From Alkalihalophilus pseudofirmus OF4 (GTDB lineage: Bacteria; Bacillota; Bacilli; Bacillales; Bacillaceae_D): a stretch of DNA of 64,000 nt. The DNA is taken from NCBI RefSeq assembly GCF_000005825.2, contig NC_013791.2, positions 496,001 to 560,000 of the forward strand. Direction: 5' to 3'. How positions within the stretch are numbered: the stretch's first letter is position 1; the number at the start of each line of letters is the position of its first letter. A program made the position numbers and the translations under genes. The notes beneath the pieces were generated by a model. The model did no database searches, was not told where the DNA came from, and worked only from the letters and a program-made list of their open reading frames with translations. Shown here piece after piece: positions 43,149-51,723 of this stretch.

Positions 43149-44507
43149 ATGAGAGAAACAAAAACATTAAAAGAGAAGCTTCAGCTGTTCCTTGTTGTTA
43201 TGATGCCGATTCTCATTACACAATTAGGGCTGTATGCCATGAACTTTTTTGATACCACAATGTCCGGTCAGGCCGGTGCTGAAGATTTAGCTGGTGTGGC
43301 CATTGGTTCGAGTTTATGGGTGCCCGTATTTACTGGGTTAAGTGGTGTTCTCTTGGCGCTGACGCCGATGATCGCTCAAAATATCGGTGCAGGTAATAAA
43401 GAAGAAGTGCCGTATACAGTCGTTCAAGGCTTGTATTTATCGATTGCTGTATCAATCGTCATTATTATAGGCGGAGGTCTAGTGCTTGAGCCGATCTTAA
43501 ATCTAATGTCATTAGAAGCAGAAGTGCATCGAGTGGCTTATTATTATTTAGTCGCACTTGGCTTTGGTGTCATACCTTTATTTATGTACACCGTGCTGCG
43601 CTGTTTTATTGATTCTCTTGGCCAAACACGTGTGACGATGTTTATTACGCTTTTGTCGCTGCCGATTAACGTGTTCTTTAACTATGTCCTTATTTTTGGT
43701 GCGTGGGGCTTTCCGCGTTTAGGAGGAATTGGAGCCGGGGTTGCTTCAACGATTACTTATTGGAGCATACTCGGAATTACGATTTATTTCATTGCTCGTG
43801 TACAGCCTTTTTCAACGTACCAGATTTTTAAAAAGGTATATAAAGTATCATTTGCAAAATGGAAAGAGCTTTTAATTTTAGGGCTTCCTATTGGTTTTAC
43901 CATTTTCTTTGAAACGAGTATTTTCGCTGCCGTTACGTTATTAATGAGTGAGTTTAACACGGCCACTATTGCAGCACATCAAGCTGCGATTAATTTCGCT
44001 TCCTTCCTCTATATGATCCCATTAAGTTTTGCGTTCACTTTAACGATCGCGGTTGGGTATGAGGTAGGCGCTAAACGATTTGATGACGCAAAGCAGTATA
44101 GCAAAATGGGGATATGGATGGCGCTCGGCATGGGTGTCATCGCGGGTCTTATCATTTATGTCATGCGAGGACCTGTATCAGGGCTCTATACAAATGATCC
44201 GAATGTTGCGCGGTTAATTCAACAGTTCCTTATTTATTCGATATTCTTCCAATTGTCTGATGCACTTGCTACACCGATACAAGGGGTGTTACGCGGTCAT
44301 AAAGATGTTAATATCCCATTTGTAATGGCGCTAGTTTCGTTTTGGCTGATCGGTCTTCCTACAGGATATATCCTTGCCAACTACACAGAGTTCGGTCCGT
44401 TTGGATATTGGATCGGTTTGATAACAGGCCTTGCCGTATGTGCAGCTGCTTTATTATGGAGATTATATACAGTTGAGAAACGAGCGAAAGTTCAATTAGA
44501 GAGGTAA
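43149..44507 (+). CDS. MATE-family efflux transporter (YojI/NorM-like)
   Basis: A 452-residue membrane protein with 12 hydrophobic segments in two MatE repeats (about 15-215 and 240-445). Typical stretches are PILITQLGLYAMNFFDTTMSGQAGAEDLAGVAIGSSLWVP and LTPMIAQNIGAG. The family exports cationic drugs in exchange for sodium or protons; the substrate is not predictable. The best resemblance is to the YojI/NorM branch. I choose ATG 43149, behind AAGGAGGAG, over an upstream frame start at 43131 that would run through the ribosome site. Single gene; downstream lies repeat copy 2, which belongs to the opposite strand gene. Confidence 0.9.
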   Translation: MRETKTLKEKLQLFLVVMMPILITQLGLYAMNFFDTTMSGQAGAEDLAGVAIGSSLWVPVFTGLSGVLLALTPMIAQNIGAGNKEEVPYTVVQGLYLSIAVSIVIIIGGGLVLEPILNLMSLEAEVHRVAYYYLVALGFGVIPLFMYTVLRCFIDSLGQTRVTMFITLLSLPINVFFNYVLIFGAWGFPRLGGIGAGVASTITYWSILGITIYFIARVQPFSTYQIFKKVYKVSFAKWKELLILGLPIGFTIFFETSIFAAVTLLMSEFNTATIAAHQAAINFASFLYMIPLSFAFTLTIAVGYEVGAKRFDDAKQYSKMGIWMALGMGVIAGLIIYVMRGPVSGLYTNDPNVARLIQQFLIYSIFFQLSDALATPIQGVLRGHKDVNIPFVMALVSFWLIGLPTGYILANYTEFGPFGYWIGLITGLAVCAAALLWRLYTVEKRAKVQLER

Positions 44508-44523
44508 GAGAAAAGATGAGTGC

Positions 44524-44723
44524 GCGTTGATTGCGATGGGTCAGGGTGGATTGTATTATTTGAGTCTGTTTATGTGCCTGTAGGTGAGGTGAGTGCGCTT
44601 ATTCATCGTGTAATTCGTCACTTGCTGAGTCTTATGTGTCAATCTGCTCTAATTGCGCCGGTTCAAGAAGTCTATTGCGTCACTCTCAGACGGAATTGTA
44701 TCGTACTATCCATTAATTGCGTC
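44524..44723 (-). repeat. 21-bp-period repeat element, copy 2 (minus strand)
   Basis: On the minus strand the CAAT-like cores fall at 44719, 44698, 44677, 44655, 44636, 44616, 44595, 44574, 44553 and 44533, that is steps of 20-22 bp except unit 4, which is 19 bp as in copies 1 and 3. Unit 1 is GACGCAATTAATGG, unit 2 GATACAATTCCG, unit 4 GGCGCAATTAGAGC, unit 8 GGCACATAAACAG and unit 9 AATACAATCC. A tenth box, ATCGCAATC, may be present. It follows the terminator of the minus-strand gene at 44786. Confidence 0.85.
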
Positions 44724-44754
44724 ACTTCATTTCATTCTCTTCACCCTAATAAAA

Positions 44755-44783
44755 AGGAGCTGTCCCTAAACCGGGCAGCTCCT
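44755..44783 (-). terminator. Terminator of the 83-residue gene (head of repeat copy 2)
   Basis: On the minus strand AGGAGCTGCCC pairs with GGGACAGCTCCT (one G-U pair), followed by TTTTTATT. Stem core AGCTG/CAGCT as at the other repeat copies. Confidence 0.9.
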
Positions 44784-44785
44784 AT

Positions 44786-45037
44786 TTAGTTTAATGTGAT
44801 ATGTGAGTCGCGATGCTGGTATATTCCATCAAGCTTCTCGCCGATATCTTCTTCAATTTCCTGATTAGAAGGGAGTTCATCATAACTTTCGATAATCGTA
44901 AAGCTCTCAAGACAAAGGAGATGATAAGGATACTTCTCTCCTTTATCCTCAATAATCGCATAGAGCTTATTACTCTTCGTACTAACAAGATCCCCGACTT
45001 CTTTCACTGAGCGCTTTCGATTAATCGTAATGTTCAT
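44786..45037 (-). CDS. Hypothetical small protein (83 residues)
   Basis: I do not recognise this product. It is soluble and acidic (MNITINRKRSVKEVGDLVSTKSNKLYAIIEDKGEKYPYHLLCLESFTIIESYDELP...), with strand-rich pattern in the first 55 residues resembling a small beta-barrel fold, and an acidic helix after it. The ribosome site AGGAGGGT before ATG 45037 is strong and a terminator follows directly, so it is a real gene. A second small gene lies 60 bp upstream on the same strand. Confidence 0.72.
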   Translation of the reverse strand: MNITINRKRSVKEVGDLVSTKSNKLYAIIEDKGEKYPYHLLCLESFTIIESYDELPSNQEIEEDIGEKLDGIYQHRDSHITLN

Positions 45038-45096
45038 GAGTTTACCCTCCTAAACGTTTTTTCAACAGGGTATCCACATTGTATTGTTTTTATACG

Positions 45097-45234
45097 TTAT
45101 TTCTTTTTCTTTTCGTTGGATTTGTTCCCGCCGTTATCAATCATTTCACTTGCTACTTCCTGATTGAACATGCTCTCAGTCGGAGTTTGGTTATTTGTTA
45201 CGGCTTTATTGTGCTGTTTATTTCGTTTTGTCAT
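45097..45234 (-). CDS. Very small basic protein (45 residues), possibly a gamma-type spore protein
   Basis: A short gene easily missed: ATG 45234 is preceded by GAAAGGAG at eight bases, and the frame ends at TAA 45097. The product MTKRNKQHNKAVTNNQTP... is rich in Asn, Gln and Lys, lacks Cys and Trp, contains MFNQEVASEM and ends in a lysine run. Composition and the FNQEVASE stretch recall the TEFASE motif of gamma-type small acid-soluble spore proteins, which act as amino acid stores in spores, but the match is weak. Coding status rests on the ribosome site and composition. Confidence 0.55.
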   Translation of the reverse strand: MTKRNKQHNKAVTNNQTPTESMFNQEVASEMIDNGGNKSNEKKKK

Positions 45235-45337
45235 GGGTGATGCTCCTTTCAGTTTGTGATATGCATTTGATTGTATAAAAAGTGTTTCATTGTTACTATT
45301 TGATTAAATGGAAAACTTATACGAAGAAGGTGTCCCT

Positions 45338-45979
45338 ATGGCAAAAAAGAAATATTACGTGGTTTGGAATGGACGAAAAAAAGGAATTTTTACGACTTGG
45401 GCTGAATGTGAGGCGCAAGTGAAAGGTTTTACAGGAGCTCGTTTTAAATCCTTTCCAACAGAGGCGGAGGCTAAAGCGGCATTTAGCGGCGGGGCGTCTG
45501 CATCCTCTAGTTCAAAGACAAAGAGTAAAGCAAAAACTTCCTCATCAAAAAAGGAAACCGATGTAATCGCTGAAGTCAATTGGGACAGCATTTCTGTTGA
45601 TGTTGGATGCCGGGGAAACCCTGGAATTGTTGAGTATAAAGGGGTACATACACAAACGGGAGAAATACTGTTTGCACATGATGAGATCCATATCGGGACA
45701 AATAATATGGGAGAATTTTTAGCAATTGTACACGGGCTTGCTTATTTAAAGGAACACGGACTGACCAAGCCAATCTATTCGGACTCTCTTACAGCTATTA
45801 AATGGGTAAAACAAAAGAAGGCAAAGTCTACACTTGACCGTAACGAACGGACGGCTTATATTTGGTCGCTTGTCGACCGTGCAGAGAAGTGGCTTCAAGA
45901 AAATGAGTATGATACGCCGATACTGAAATGGCACACAGAAAAATGGGGAGAGATTAAAGCAGACTACGGGCGCAAATAA
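45338..45979 (+). CDS. rnhA: Ribonuclease H1 with N-terminal hybrid-binding domain
   Basis: RNase H1 cuts RNA in RNA-DNA hybrids. The 213-residue protein has an N-terminal hybrid-binding (viroplasmin-like) domain (1-50; [36 protein letters not shown]), a Ser/Lys-rich linker (51-75) and the catalytic domain (76-213) with all four acidic residues: Asp88 ([10 protein letters not shown]), Glu126 (NNMGEF), Asp149 (YSDSLTA) and Asp209 (IKADYGRK). The domain closely resembles the structurally studied Bacillus halodurans enzyme, including KAKSTL and ETPILKW-like stretches. ATG 45338 follows AGAAGGTG; the upstream in-frame ATG 45308 has no ribosome site. Single gene. Confidence 0.95.
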   Translation: MAKKKYYVVWNGRKKGIFTTWAECEAQVKGFTGARFKSFPTEAEAKAAFSGGASASSSSKTKSKAKTSSSKKETDVIAEVNWDSISVDVGCRGNPGIVEYKGVHTQTGEILFAHDEIHIGTNNMGEFLAIVHGLAYLKEHGLTKPIYSDSLTAIKWVKQKKAKSTLDRNERTAYIWSLVDRAEKWLQENEYDTPILKWHTEKWGEIKADYGRK

Positions 45980-46030
45980 AGGTATAGTAAGAATGAGATG
46001 ATGTTATTACATGTTAGGGGGACTTTAGCG

Positions 46031-47392
46031 ATGTTTACGTCTTTACGAGAAAAACAAAAGCATTTCTTCTATACAGGACAGACAAAAGAGTATGCCTTTA
46101 GAAAAAAACAGTTAGAGCGCTTAAAAGAGGCGATTCAAACAAATGAAGCAGAGCTTTTAGAAGCGTTAAAGCTCGATCTAAATAAAACGAATGAAGAAGC
46201 TTTTTTAACAGAGCTTGGACCAACCTATCAAGAAATTAATCATACATTAAAGCATTTAAAAGAATGGATGGAGCCGGAGAAAGTGAAGACACCAGCTTCT
46301 CATGTTGGTTCAGTTGGGAAAATACATTATGAACCTTACGGAGTGGCGTTAATCATTGCCCCTTGGAATTATCCGCTCCAATTAGCGCTTTCTCCATTAG
46401 TGGGAGCTATATCTGCAGGGAACTGTGCGATTGTCAAACCATCAGAATTGACTCCGCACACATCAAAAGCAATAGCAAAGCTTCTAGATCAAACATTTGA
46501 TGAGGCCTTTGTTAAAACTGTTGAAGGGGCCGTCGATGTCAGCCAGGCTTTGTTAAAAGAGCCGTTTGACTATATTTTCTTTACGGGAAGTGTTGGTGTC
46601 GGAAAGATTGTGATGGAAGCCGCTTCAAAGAACCTGACGCCTATTACTCTCGAACTCGGCGGGAAGAGTCCTGCCATTGTTCATGAAGATGCGAAGCTTG
46701 ATCTTGCTGCTAAACGAATCGCGTGGGGGAAATTCCTTAATGCAGGTCAGACCTGTGTAGCGCCTGACTATGTCCTTGTGCATGAGAGAGTCTATCCAGC
46801 CTTTCTGAAAAAGGTTAAGAAACATACGAAAGCGTTATTTGATAAGGCTTTACTAAAAGGAACGTATCCTCAAGTGGTCAGCGGACGCCATCTAGAGCGG
46901 TTAGCTGGATTCCTCTCAGATGGACAGGTCGAACTTGGCGGGCAGTACAATAAGGAATCACGCACTTTAACACCGACCATTCTAACAGAAGTAAATTGGG
47001 AAGCGTCTATCATGCAGGAAGAGATTTTTGGACCGATTCTTCCTATTTTTACGTATCAATCGTTGGATGAGGTATTAGATAAAGTAAGAGACAAAGCGAA
47101 TCCATTAGCCTTATATGTATTTACTGAAAATAAAAAAGTTGAAGCCCTGATTACAGAAAACCTCTCCTTTGGCGGCGGTTGTATTAATGATACGGTTATG
47201 CATTTAGCTACCCCGTATTTGCCGTTCGGCGGTGTTGGAGAGAGCGGGACGGGTGCGTATCATGGGGTAGAAAGCTTCCGTACCTTCTCTCATCGTAAGA
47301 GTATTTTAAAGCAATCAACTAAGGTGGATCTGCCTCTTAGATATAAACAAGGTAAATTGACGATGAAAGTACTGCGTAAATTATTTAATTAA
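46031..47392 (+). CDS. Aldehyde dehydrogenase, class 3-like (YwdH-like)
   Basis: A 453-residue NAD(P)-dependent aldehyde dehydrogenase. It has the short class 3 layout: IIAPWNYPLQLALSPLVGAISAGNCAIVKPSE (cofactor binding), FFTGSVGVGKIVMEAA, the catalytic Glu in LELGGKSPAIV (about residue 209), the catalytic Cys in FLNAGQTCVAPDYVLV (about 243), and EEIFGPILPI. The C-terminal extension (RYKQGKLTMKVLRKLFN) is basic and amphipathic and may bind membranes, as in fatty aldehyde dehydrogenases. ATG 46031 follows TTAGGGGG; an upstream in-frame ATG at 45998 overlaps that site. Physiological aldehyde unknown. Confidence 0.93.
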   Translation: MFTSLREKQKHFFYTGQTKEYAFRKKQLERLKEAIQTNEAELLEALKLDLNKTNEEAFLTELGPTYQEINHTLKHLKEWMEPEKVKTPASHVGSVGKIHYEPYGVALIIAPWNYPLQLALSPLVGAISAGNCAIVKPSELTPHTSKAIAKLLDQTFDEAFVKTVEGAVDVSQALLKEPFDYIFFTGSVGVGKIVMEAASKNLTPITLELGGKSPAIVHEDAKLDLAAKRIAWGKFLNAGQTCVAPDYVLVHERVYPAFLKKVKKHTKALFDKALLKGTYPQVVSGRHLERLAGFLSDGQVELGGQYNKESRTLTPTILTEVNWEASIMQEEIFGPILPIFTYQSLDEVLDKVRDKANPLALYVFTENKKVEALITENLSFGGGCINDTVMHLATPYLPFGGVGESGTGAYHGVESFRTFSHRKSILKQSTKVDLPLRYKQGKLTMKVLRKLFN

Positions 47393-47440
47393 ACAAGTAA
47401 GAAATCAGTGTTGAAATAAGAAGATAGGCAGGGGAACTAG

Positions 47441-48817
47441 ATGAAAGACAGTCATTATGATGTGATAGGGGTCGGAATAGGGCCGTTCAATTTAGGGCTC
47501 GCTGCATTACTAGAAGAAAACACCGAGATAAAAGCAGCATTTTTTGATAAAACAGAGGTGTTTCAATGGCATCCTGGCATGCTGCTTGAGCAGTCGGATC
47601 TTCAAGTCCCTTTCTTAGCAGATCTCGTCACATTAGCAGATCCGACAAGCAAGTATAGTTTTCTTAACTACCTGCATGTGCATAACCGGATGTATCAGTT
47701 TTATTTCTTTAAACGCTTTGATGTGCCTAGAGTAGAATATAATGACTATTGTCAGTGGGTCGTATCAGAGCTGTCCACGCTTCATTTTGGAAAAATGGTC
47801 ACATCAGTGGAGTACGATCGTGATCATAAGCTTTACAATATTGAGGTGCAAGATGTACAGACGGGTGAAGCGACCTCCTATACAACAGCTCATATTGTTA
47901 TGGGAACGGGCAGCACACCCTTTATTCCCTCTCCAATCGATGAGAAATTAAATGAAGATGTCATTCATACGAGCCGCTATAAGCATTATGAAAAAGAATT
48001 TAAAGAATCAAGAAGTGTGACAGTTGTAGGGTCTGGGCAAAGTGCGGCAGAAGTATTCTATGATCTGCTGCTTACTCAGCGGGAAAATAACTATCAATTA
48101 ACATGGTTTACTCGTTCGCCAGGCTTCTTTCAGCTTGAAGCGGGGAAACTTGGACAAGAGGTATTTTCACCAGATTATGTTCAGTATTTTCATGAGCTTT
48201 CTTACGAGAAAAGAAAAGATGCTCTGCCGATGCTTGGCGGGCTGCGTAATGGCGTAGAAGCAGAAACCCTGCATGCCATTTATGATTTGCTGTACCACCG
48301 TTCTATTAGAAGAGAAGACCCAGCAGTAATGATCCAGGCGATGACTTCTGTGAATGATGTTATCAAAAAAGAACCGATGAGATACGAGTTAATGTGTGAA
48401 CAATGGCAGCAAGAAGAAGAATTTACACATGAAACAGAGAAAGTTGTGTTTGCAACTGGCTATAAACCTCATCTTCCGGATTGGCTTCTCGATATGAAAG
48501 ATGAATTTAAATGGGAAAGCGAGAAAGAATTTGCTGTAACTAATGATTATCGTCTTAAGTTTAATGATGAACGTGAAAATCATTTATTTGTACTTACGAA
48601 TCTTGAGCATTCGCATGGTGCAAGTGCAACGAACCTAGCTTTATCTGTTCGTAGAAATCAAACGATTATCAATACCATTACAAGAAATGAGATTTTCTCT
48701 CTAAATAACGATACGGTTTTTCAACAATTTGATCGAAAAAATGAAGGAGCACAGCCTAAGGCTGTGCTCCTTTTTTACGTTCTGTTAAGTGGAGGAGTTA
48801 TCAATAATATTGACTGA
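47441..48817 (+). CDS. Lysine/ornithine N-monooxygenase (IucD/SidA family) with abnormal 3' end
   Basis: A flavin-dependent N-hydroxylase that makes N-hydroxylysine or N-hydroxyornithine for hydroxamate siderophores. Motifs: YDVIGVGIGPFNLGLAALL (FAD), FQWHPGMLLEQSDLQVPFLADLVTL, VVGSGQSAAEVFYDLL (NADPH) and FATGYKPHLPDWL; LEHSHGASATNLALSV near the end. The 458-residue reading frame is too long at its 3' end: the last 22 or so codons run through an intrinsic terminator (48744-48778). One extra A in the A6 run at 48736-48741 would give a stop just before the hairpin (QQFDRKK). The enzyme core is complete. No siderophore synthetase gene adjoins it in this window. Confidence 0.88.
   Translation: MKDSHYDVIGVGIGPFNLGLAALLEENTEIKAAFFDKTEVFQWHPGMLLEQSDLQVPFLADLVTLADPTSKYSFLNYLHVHNRMYQFYFFKRFDVPRVEYNDYCQWVVSELSTLHFGKMVTSVEYDRDHKLYNIEVQDVQTGEATSYTTAHIVMGTGSTPFIPSPIDEKLNEDVIHTSRYKHYEKEFKESRSVTVVGSGQSAAEVFYDLLLTQRENNYQLTWFTRSPGFFQLEAGKLGQEVFSPDYVQYFHELSYEKRKDALPMLGGLRNGVEAETLHAIYDLLYHRSIRREDPAVMIQAMTSVNDVIKKEPMRYELMCEQWQQEEEFTHETEKVVFATGYKPHLPDWLLDMKDEFKWESEKEFAVTNDYRLKFNDERENHLFVLTNLEHSHGASATNLALSVRRNQTIINTITRNEIFSLNNDTVFQQFDRKNEGAQPKAVLLFYVLLSGGVINNID
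48744..48778 (+). terminator. Terminator of the N-monooxygenase gene, inside its reading frame
   Basis: GGAGCACAGCC and GGCTGTGCTCC form an 11-bp stem with a very short loop, followed by six T residues. It lies before the stop codon of the current frame, which suggests the original stop was upstream. Confidence 0.92.
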
Positions 48818-48947
48818 TTGATAAAGTGAGTTAAATCGATTAATGAATAAGAGGTTGTGTAAAGTATCCACCAAGCCATATAGCTAGAAGAAAGAAGAGG
48901 ATATTTATTAATGTTAATTATTTAATTAAAATTATTATTAATAATTA

Positions 48948-49007
48948 TTGACATTGAGGTTTGCTCTGAGTACAATGATAACTGTAATCAATTAATAATA
49001 ATTATAA
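48948..49007 (+). promoter_or_regulatory. katA promoter with PerR-type box
   Basis: TTGACA (48948-48953), 17 bp, TACAAT (48971-48976) form a near-perfect sigma-A promoter; transcription should start near 48983. At 48993-49007 the minus strand reads TTATAATTATTATTA, matching 14 of 15 positions of the Bacillus PerR box. Located just downstream of the start site, it would let PerR block katA until peroxide inactivates it. The rest of the gap between the upstream gene and katA is AT-rich without genes. Confidence 0.82.
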
Positions 49008-49104
49008 ATAAGTAGTTATTATTACAATAGCTTCTGAAAAGTAGAAATAAAAGTTAGATACATGACCTTTATTTAATCAGGTTCAATTAGGAGGAATTGC
49101 AACG

Positions 49105-50562
49105 ATGAAAAAATTATCGACAAACCAAGGTGCCCCAATTTATGACAACCAAAATTCTCGTACAGCAGGTCAACGCGGTCCGGCGCTGCTTGAGGATTAT
49201 CAATTGATTGAAAAGCTTGCTCATTTCGATCGTGAGCGTATTCCTGAGCGTGTCGTCCATGCTCGCGGTGCAGGAGCTCATGGTGTATTTAAAGTAACAC
49301 ACAGTCTAAAGCGTTTCTCTAAAGCAGCTGTATTTCAAGAAGGAGCCCAAACGGCTGTATTCGCTCGTTTCTCAACCGTTATACACGGTCAGCATTCACC
49401 TGAAACATTACGTGATCCGCGTGGATTTGCGGTGAAATTTTATACTGAAGAGGGAAACTGGGACTTTGTAGGTAATAATTTGCCGGTGTTCTTTATACGA
49501 GATGCAATGAAATTCCCTGACATGGTTCATTCATTGAAGCCAGACCCACGTACAAATCGTCAAGACCCAGACCGTTACTGGGATTTTATGACGCTTCGTC
49601 CTGAGTCTACAAATATGTTAACCCACTTGTTCTCTGATGAGGGGATTCCAGCCAGCTACCGCCACATGCGCGGGTCAAGTGTTCATGCATTTAAATTGAT
49701 TAATGAGTTTGGAAATACCGTCTATGCTAAATTCCGCTGGGTACCAAAGCAAGAGGTGAAAAATCTATCAATGGAAGAAGCGGCTGAAATTCAAGCTGAG
49801 AACTTCAACCATGCATCACAAGATTTATATGAATCGATTGAGAATGGGGATTATCCGGAATGGGACCTTTATGTTCAGATTCTAGATCCAGCTGATATGG
49901 ACAAGTTTGACTTTGATCCGCTTGATGCGACAAAAGATTGGTTTGAAGAAGATATTCCTTATCAATTAGTTGGAACAATGACATTGAATAGAAACCCGGA
50001 GAATGTTTTTGCTGAAACCGAGCAAGTAGGATTCAACCCTGGTGTGGTGGTTCCTGGTATCGAGCCATCTGAAGATAAACTGCTGCAAGGCCGACTATTC
50101 TCATACTCAGATACACAGCGCTACCGCGTTGGACCTAACTATATGCAGCTGCCAATCAACTGCCCGTTTGCCCAAGTAAACAACAACCAGCGTGACGGGG
50201 CAATGGCTTTTAAACAGCAGCCGGGTCATATCAATTACGAACCTAACCGTTATGCGGATACACCGAAAGAAGATGGCGCTCATACTGATCCTATGATGCC
50301 TGTTCAAGGGATGGCAGGCCGTCAGCCGATTGATAAGCCAAATAACTTTGGTCAAGCAGGTCAAGTATGGAGACGTTACTCTAAAGAAGAACAGGATGCC
50401 GTTATTAAGAATATGACAGCCGACCTTCAGGGAGTAGCAGAACAAACAGTCATGCTTGCGATCTGCAACTTCTACCGAGCTGATGAAGAATTTGGCCAGC
50501 GTTTAGCAGATTCACTAGGTAAAGATATTACGCCGTATGTAGAGAAGTTGAAGCAGATGTAA
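49105..50562 (+). CDS. katA: Catalase (monofunctional, small-subunit heme type)
   Basis: Catalase decomposes hydrogen peroxide in the cytoplasm. The 485-residue protein is a clade 3 small-subunit catalase like Bacillus subtilis KatA (483). The active-site His52 is in RVVHARGAGAHGVF, the distal Asn in DFVGNNLPVFFIRD (about residue 126), and the proximal heme-binding Tyr in RLFSYSDTQRYRVGPNY (about 335). ATG 49105 follows AGGAGGAATTG. The promoter carries a PerR-type operator, so peroxide induction is likely. The leader is about 120 nt. The gene shares a terminator with the converging ger operon. Confidence 0.97.
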   Translation: MKKLSTNQGAPIYDNQNSRTAGQRGPALLEDYQLIEKLAHFDRERIPERVVHARGAGAHGVFKVTHSLKRFSKAAVFQEGAQTAVFARFSTVIHGQHSPETLRDPRGFAVKFYTEEGNWDFVGNNLPVFFIRDAMKFPDMVHSLKPDPRTNRQDPDRYWDFMTLRPESTNMLTHLFSDEGIPASYRHMRGSSVHAFKLINEFGNTVYAKFRWVPKQEVKNLSMEEAAEIQAENFNHASQDLYESIENGDYPEWDLYVQILDPADMDKFDFDPLDATKDWFEEDIPYQLVGTMTLNRNPENVFAETEQVGFNPGVVVPGIEPSEDKLLQGRLFSYSDTQRYRVGPNYMQLPINCPFAQVNNNQRDGAMAFKQQPGHINYEPNRYADTPKEDGAHTDPMMPVQGMAGRQPIDKPNNFGQAGQVWRRYSKEEQDAVIKNMTADLQGVAEQTVMLAICNFYRADEEFGQRLADSLGKDITPYVEKLKQM

Positions 50563-50566
50563 GAAG

Positions 50567-50607
50567 AAATAAGAGCAAGGGGGATCTCACTCCTTGCTCT
50601 TATTTTT
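50567..50607. terminator. Shared terminator between katA and the ger operon
   Basis: AATAAGAGCAAGG and CCTTGCTCTTATT form a 13-bp stem. The stop codon of gerC lies in the loop, so its last codons form one arm. Confidence 0.92.
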
Positions 50608-51723
50608 GAACTTGAAATCTGTTTTATTTATAGAATTGAATGGATGTAACGTGACTACGATTTTTTCAAATTCAAATGTATCAGACGTTTCTTGGATGCT
50701 TCGCCAATCTGCGTGGTGGCGCCTATATAGATAATCTTCTAATTGAAAAATATCAGCCCCTAATTCCCTCCCTTTGTTAATCGAGTGAGAGATTTCAGCT
50801 TTTATGGCTGTTTCTACTTTCCGTTTAACTTCATCCATTGAAAGCTCAGTTGAGTTCTCACGAAGAACAGCTGGTATAGTAACTGCTAATTCAAAGCCTG
50901 TCCCATCAGCTGATGACGTCTGCTTTATTTTATACTTTGGATTATTCAACTCAACGGTTAAGAACATATCTTCTTCTTTTAAGTCAAAAAGAGAGCGTTC
51001 TGATTCATTGTTCGTTAAAATATAACCTTCAAGATCAGTAATAGAAAGATACCCTAAATGCTTCTTGTCTTTTACAATATGAGCACCTTCAAAATAGGGC
51101 ACTGGAATCCCTGTAAGGTCTTCTTTAATTGCACTTTTATCAATATTTATGGAAGGAGTCATTATCGTTTTTGTTGGTTCTTCGTATTCGAGCATAAATT
51201 CTTGCAGTGAGAGTGGTGGAACACTTGAGAGCTGTCCCTGCATATCTTTTGGCTGTGATAACCTCGAATAGAGAAAAGGGTAATTAAAGATGACTTTGCT
51301 CGCCAAAATTTCTTCCATAGACTGCGTTGTGCTGTAGATCCAGGCAGAATAAGGGATAAGAAAGTTTTCGGTTAATAAGTCGATCGTTTCACTTGTTTTC
51401 CGCTCAAGTACGGATTCGCTTAAGACAATGTTATATAGATGCTCATAATTTACCGGGAGCTGAATGGTTCGATATATTTCTCTAATGGCATCATCAAGGC
51501 TCCTCCCCCGGCCGACAGCTATCCATAATGGGACTTCTCCGCCCTTTCCTTGTTCAGATTTAGCCACGTTACTAAAATCTAAGAATTGCAGGGTAAGTTC
51601 ATACTGTTCATCTTTAAAATCCACGCCCATTGAAATGGCATAGGAGACAGACTGTATTTCTTTGCTTTCTAGACAGCCGCATAAGATCATACATAAACAT
51701 AGAGTAAATACAATTTTTCTCAT
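50587..51723 (-). CDS. Spore germinant receptor, lipoprotein subunit (GerC type)
   Basis: The C subunit of a GerA-type germinant receptor in the inner spore membrane. The 378-residue protein begins with a lipoprotein signal (MRKIVFTLCLCMILCGC, lipidated Cys17), followed by SKEIQSVSYAISMGVDFKDEQYELTLQFLDFSNVAKSEQG, the typical Ger(x)C opening, and a C-terminal domain with RKVETAIKAEISHSINKGRELGADIFQLEDYLYRRHHADWR. It overlaps the end of gerA by four bases (ATGA), so it is translationally coupled. It is the last gene of the operon, and its stop lies in the shared terminator loop. The receptor's germinant cannot be predicted. Confidence 0.93.
   Translation of the reverse strand: MRKIVFTLCLCMILCGCLESKEIQSVSYAISMGVDFKDEQYELTLQFLDFSNVAKSEQGKGGEVPLWIAVGRGRSLDDAIREIYRTIQLPVNYEHLYNIVLSESVLERKTSETIDLLTENFLIPYSAWIYSTTQSMEEILASKVIFNYPFLYSRLSQPKDMQGQLSSVPPLSLQEFMLEYEEPTKTIMTPSINIDKSAIKEDLTGIPVPYFEGAHIVKDKKHLGYLSITDLEGYILTNNESERSLFDLKEEDMFLTVELNNPKYKIKQTSSADGTGFELAVTIPAVLRENSTELSMDEVKRKVETAIKAEISHSINKGRELGADIFQLEDYLYRRHHADWRSIQETSDTFEFEKIVVTLHPFNSINKTDFKFKNKSKE

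Noticed and set aside
44520-44789. 89-codon plus-strand frame behind the MATE gene
   Set aside because: It lies wholly within repeat copy 2 and the minus-strand terminator and has no credible ribosome site.
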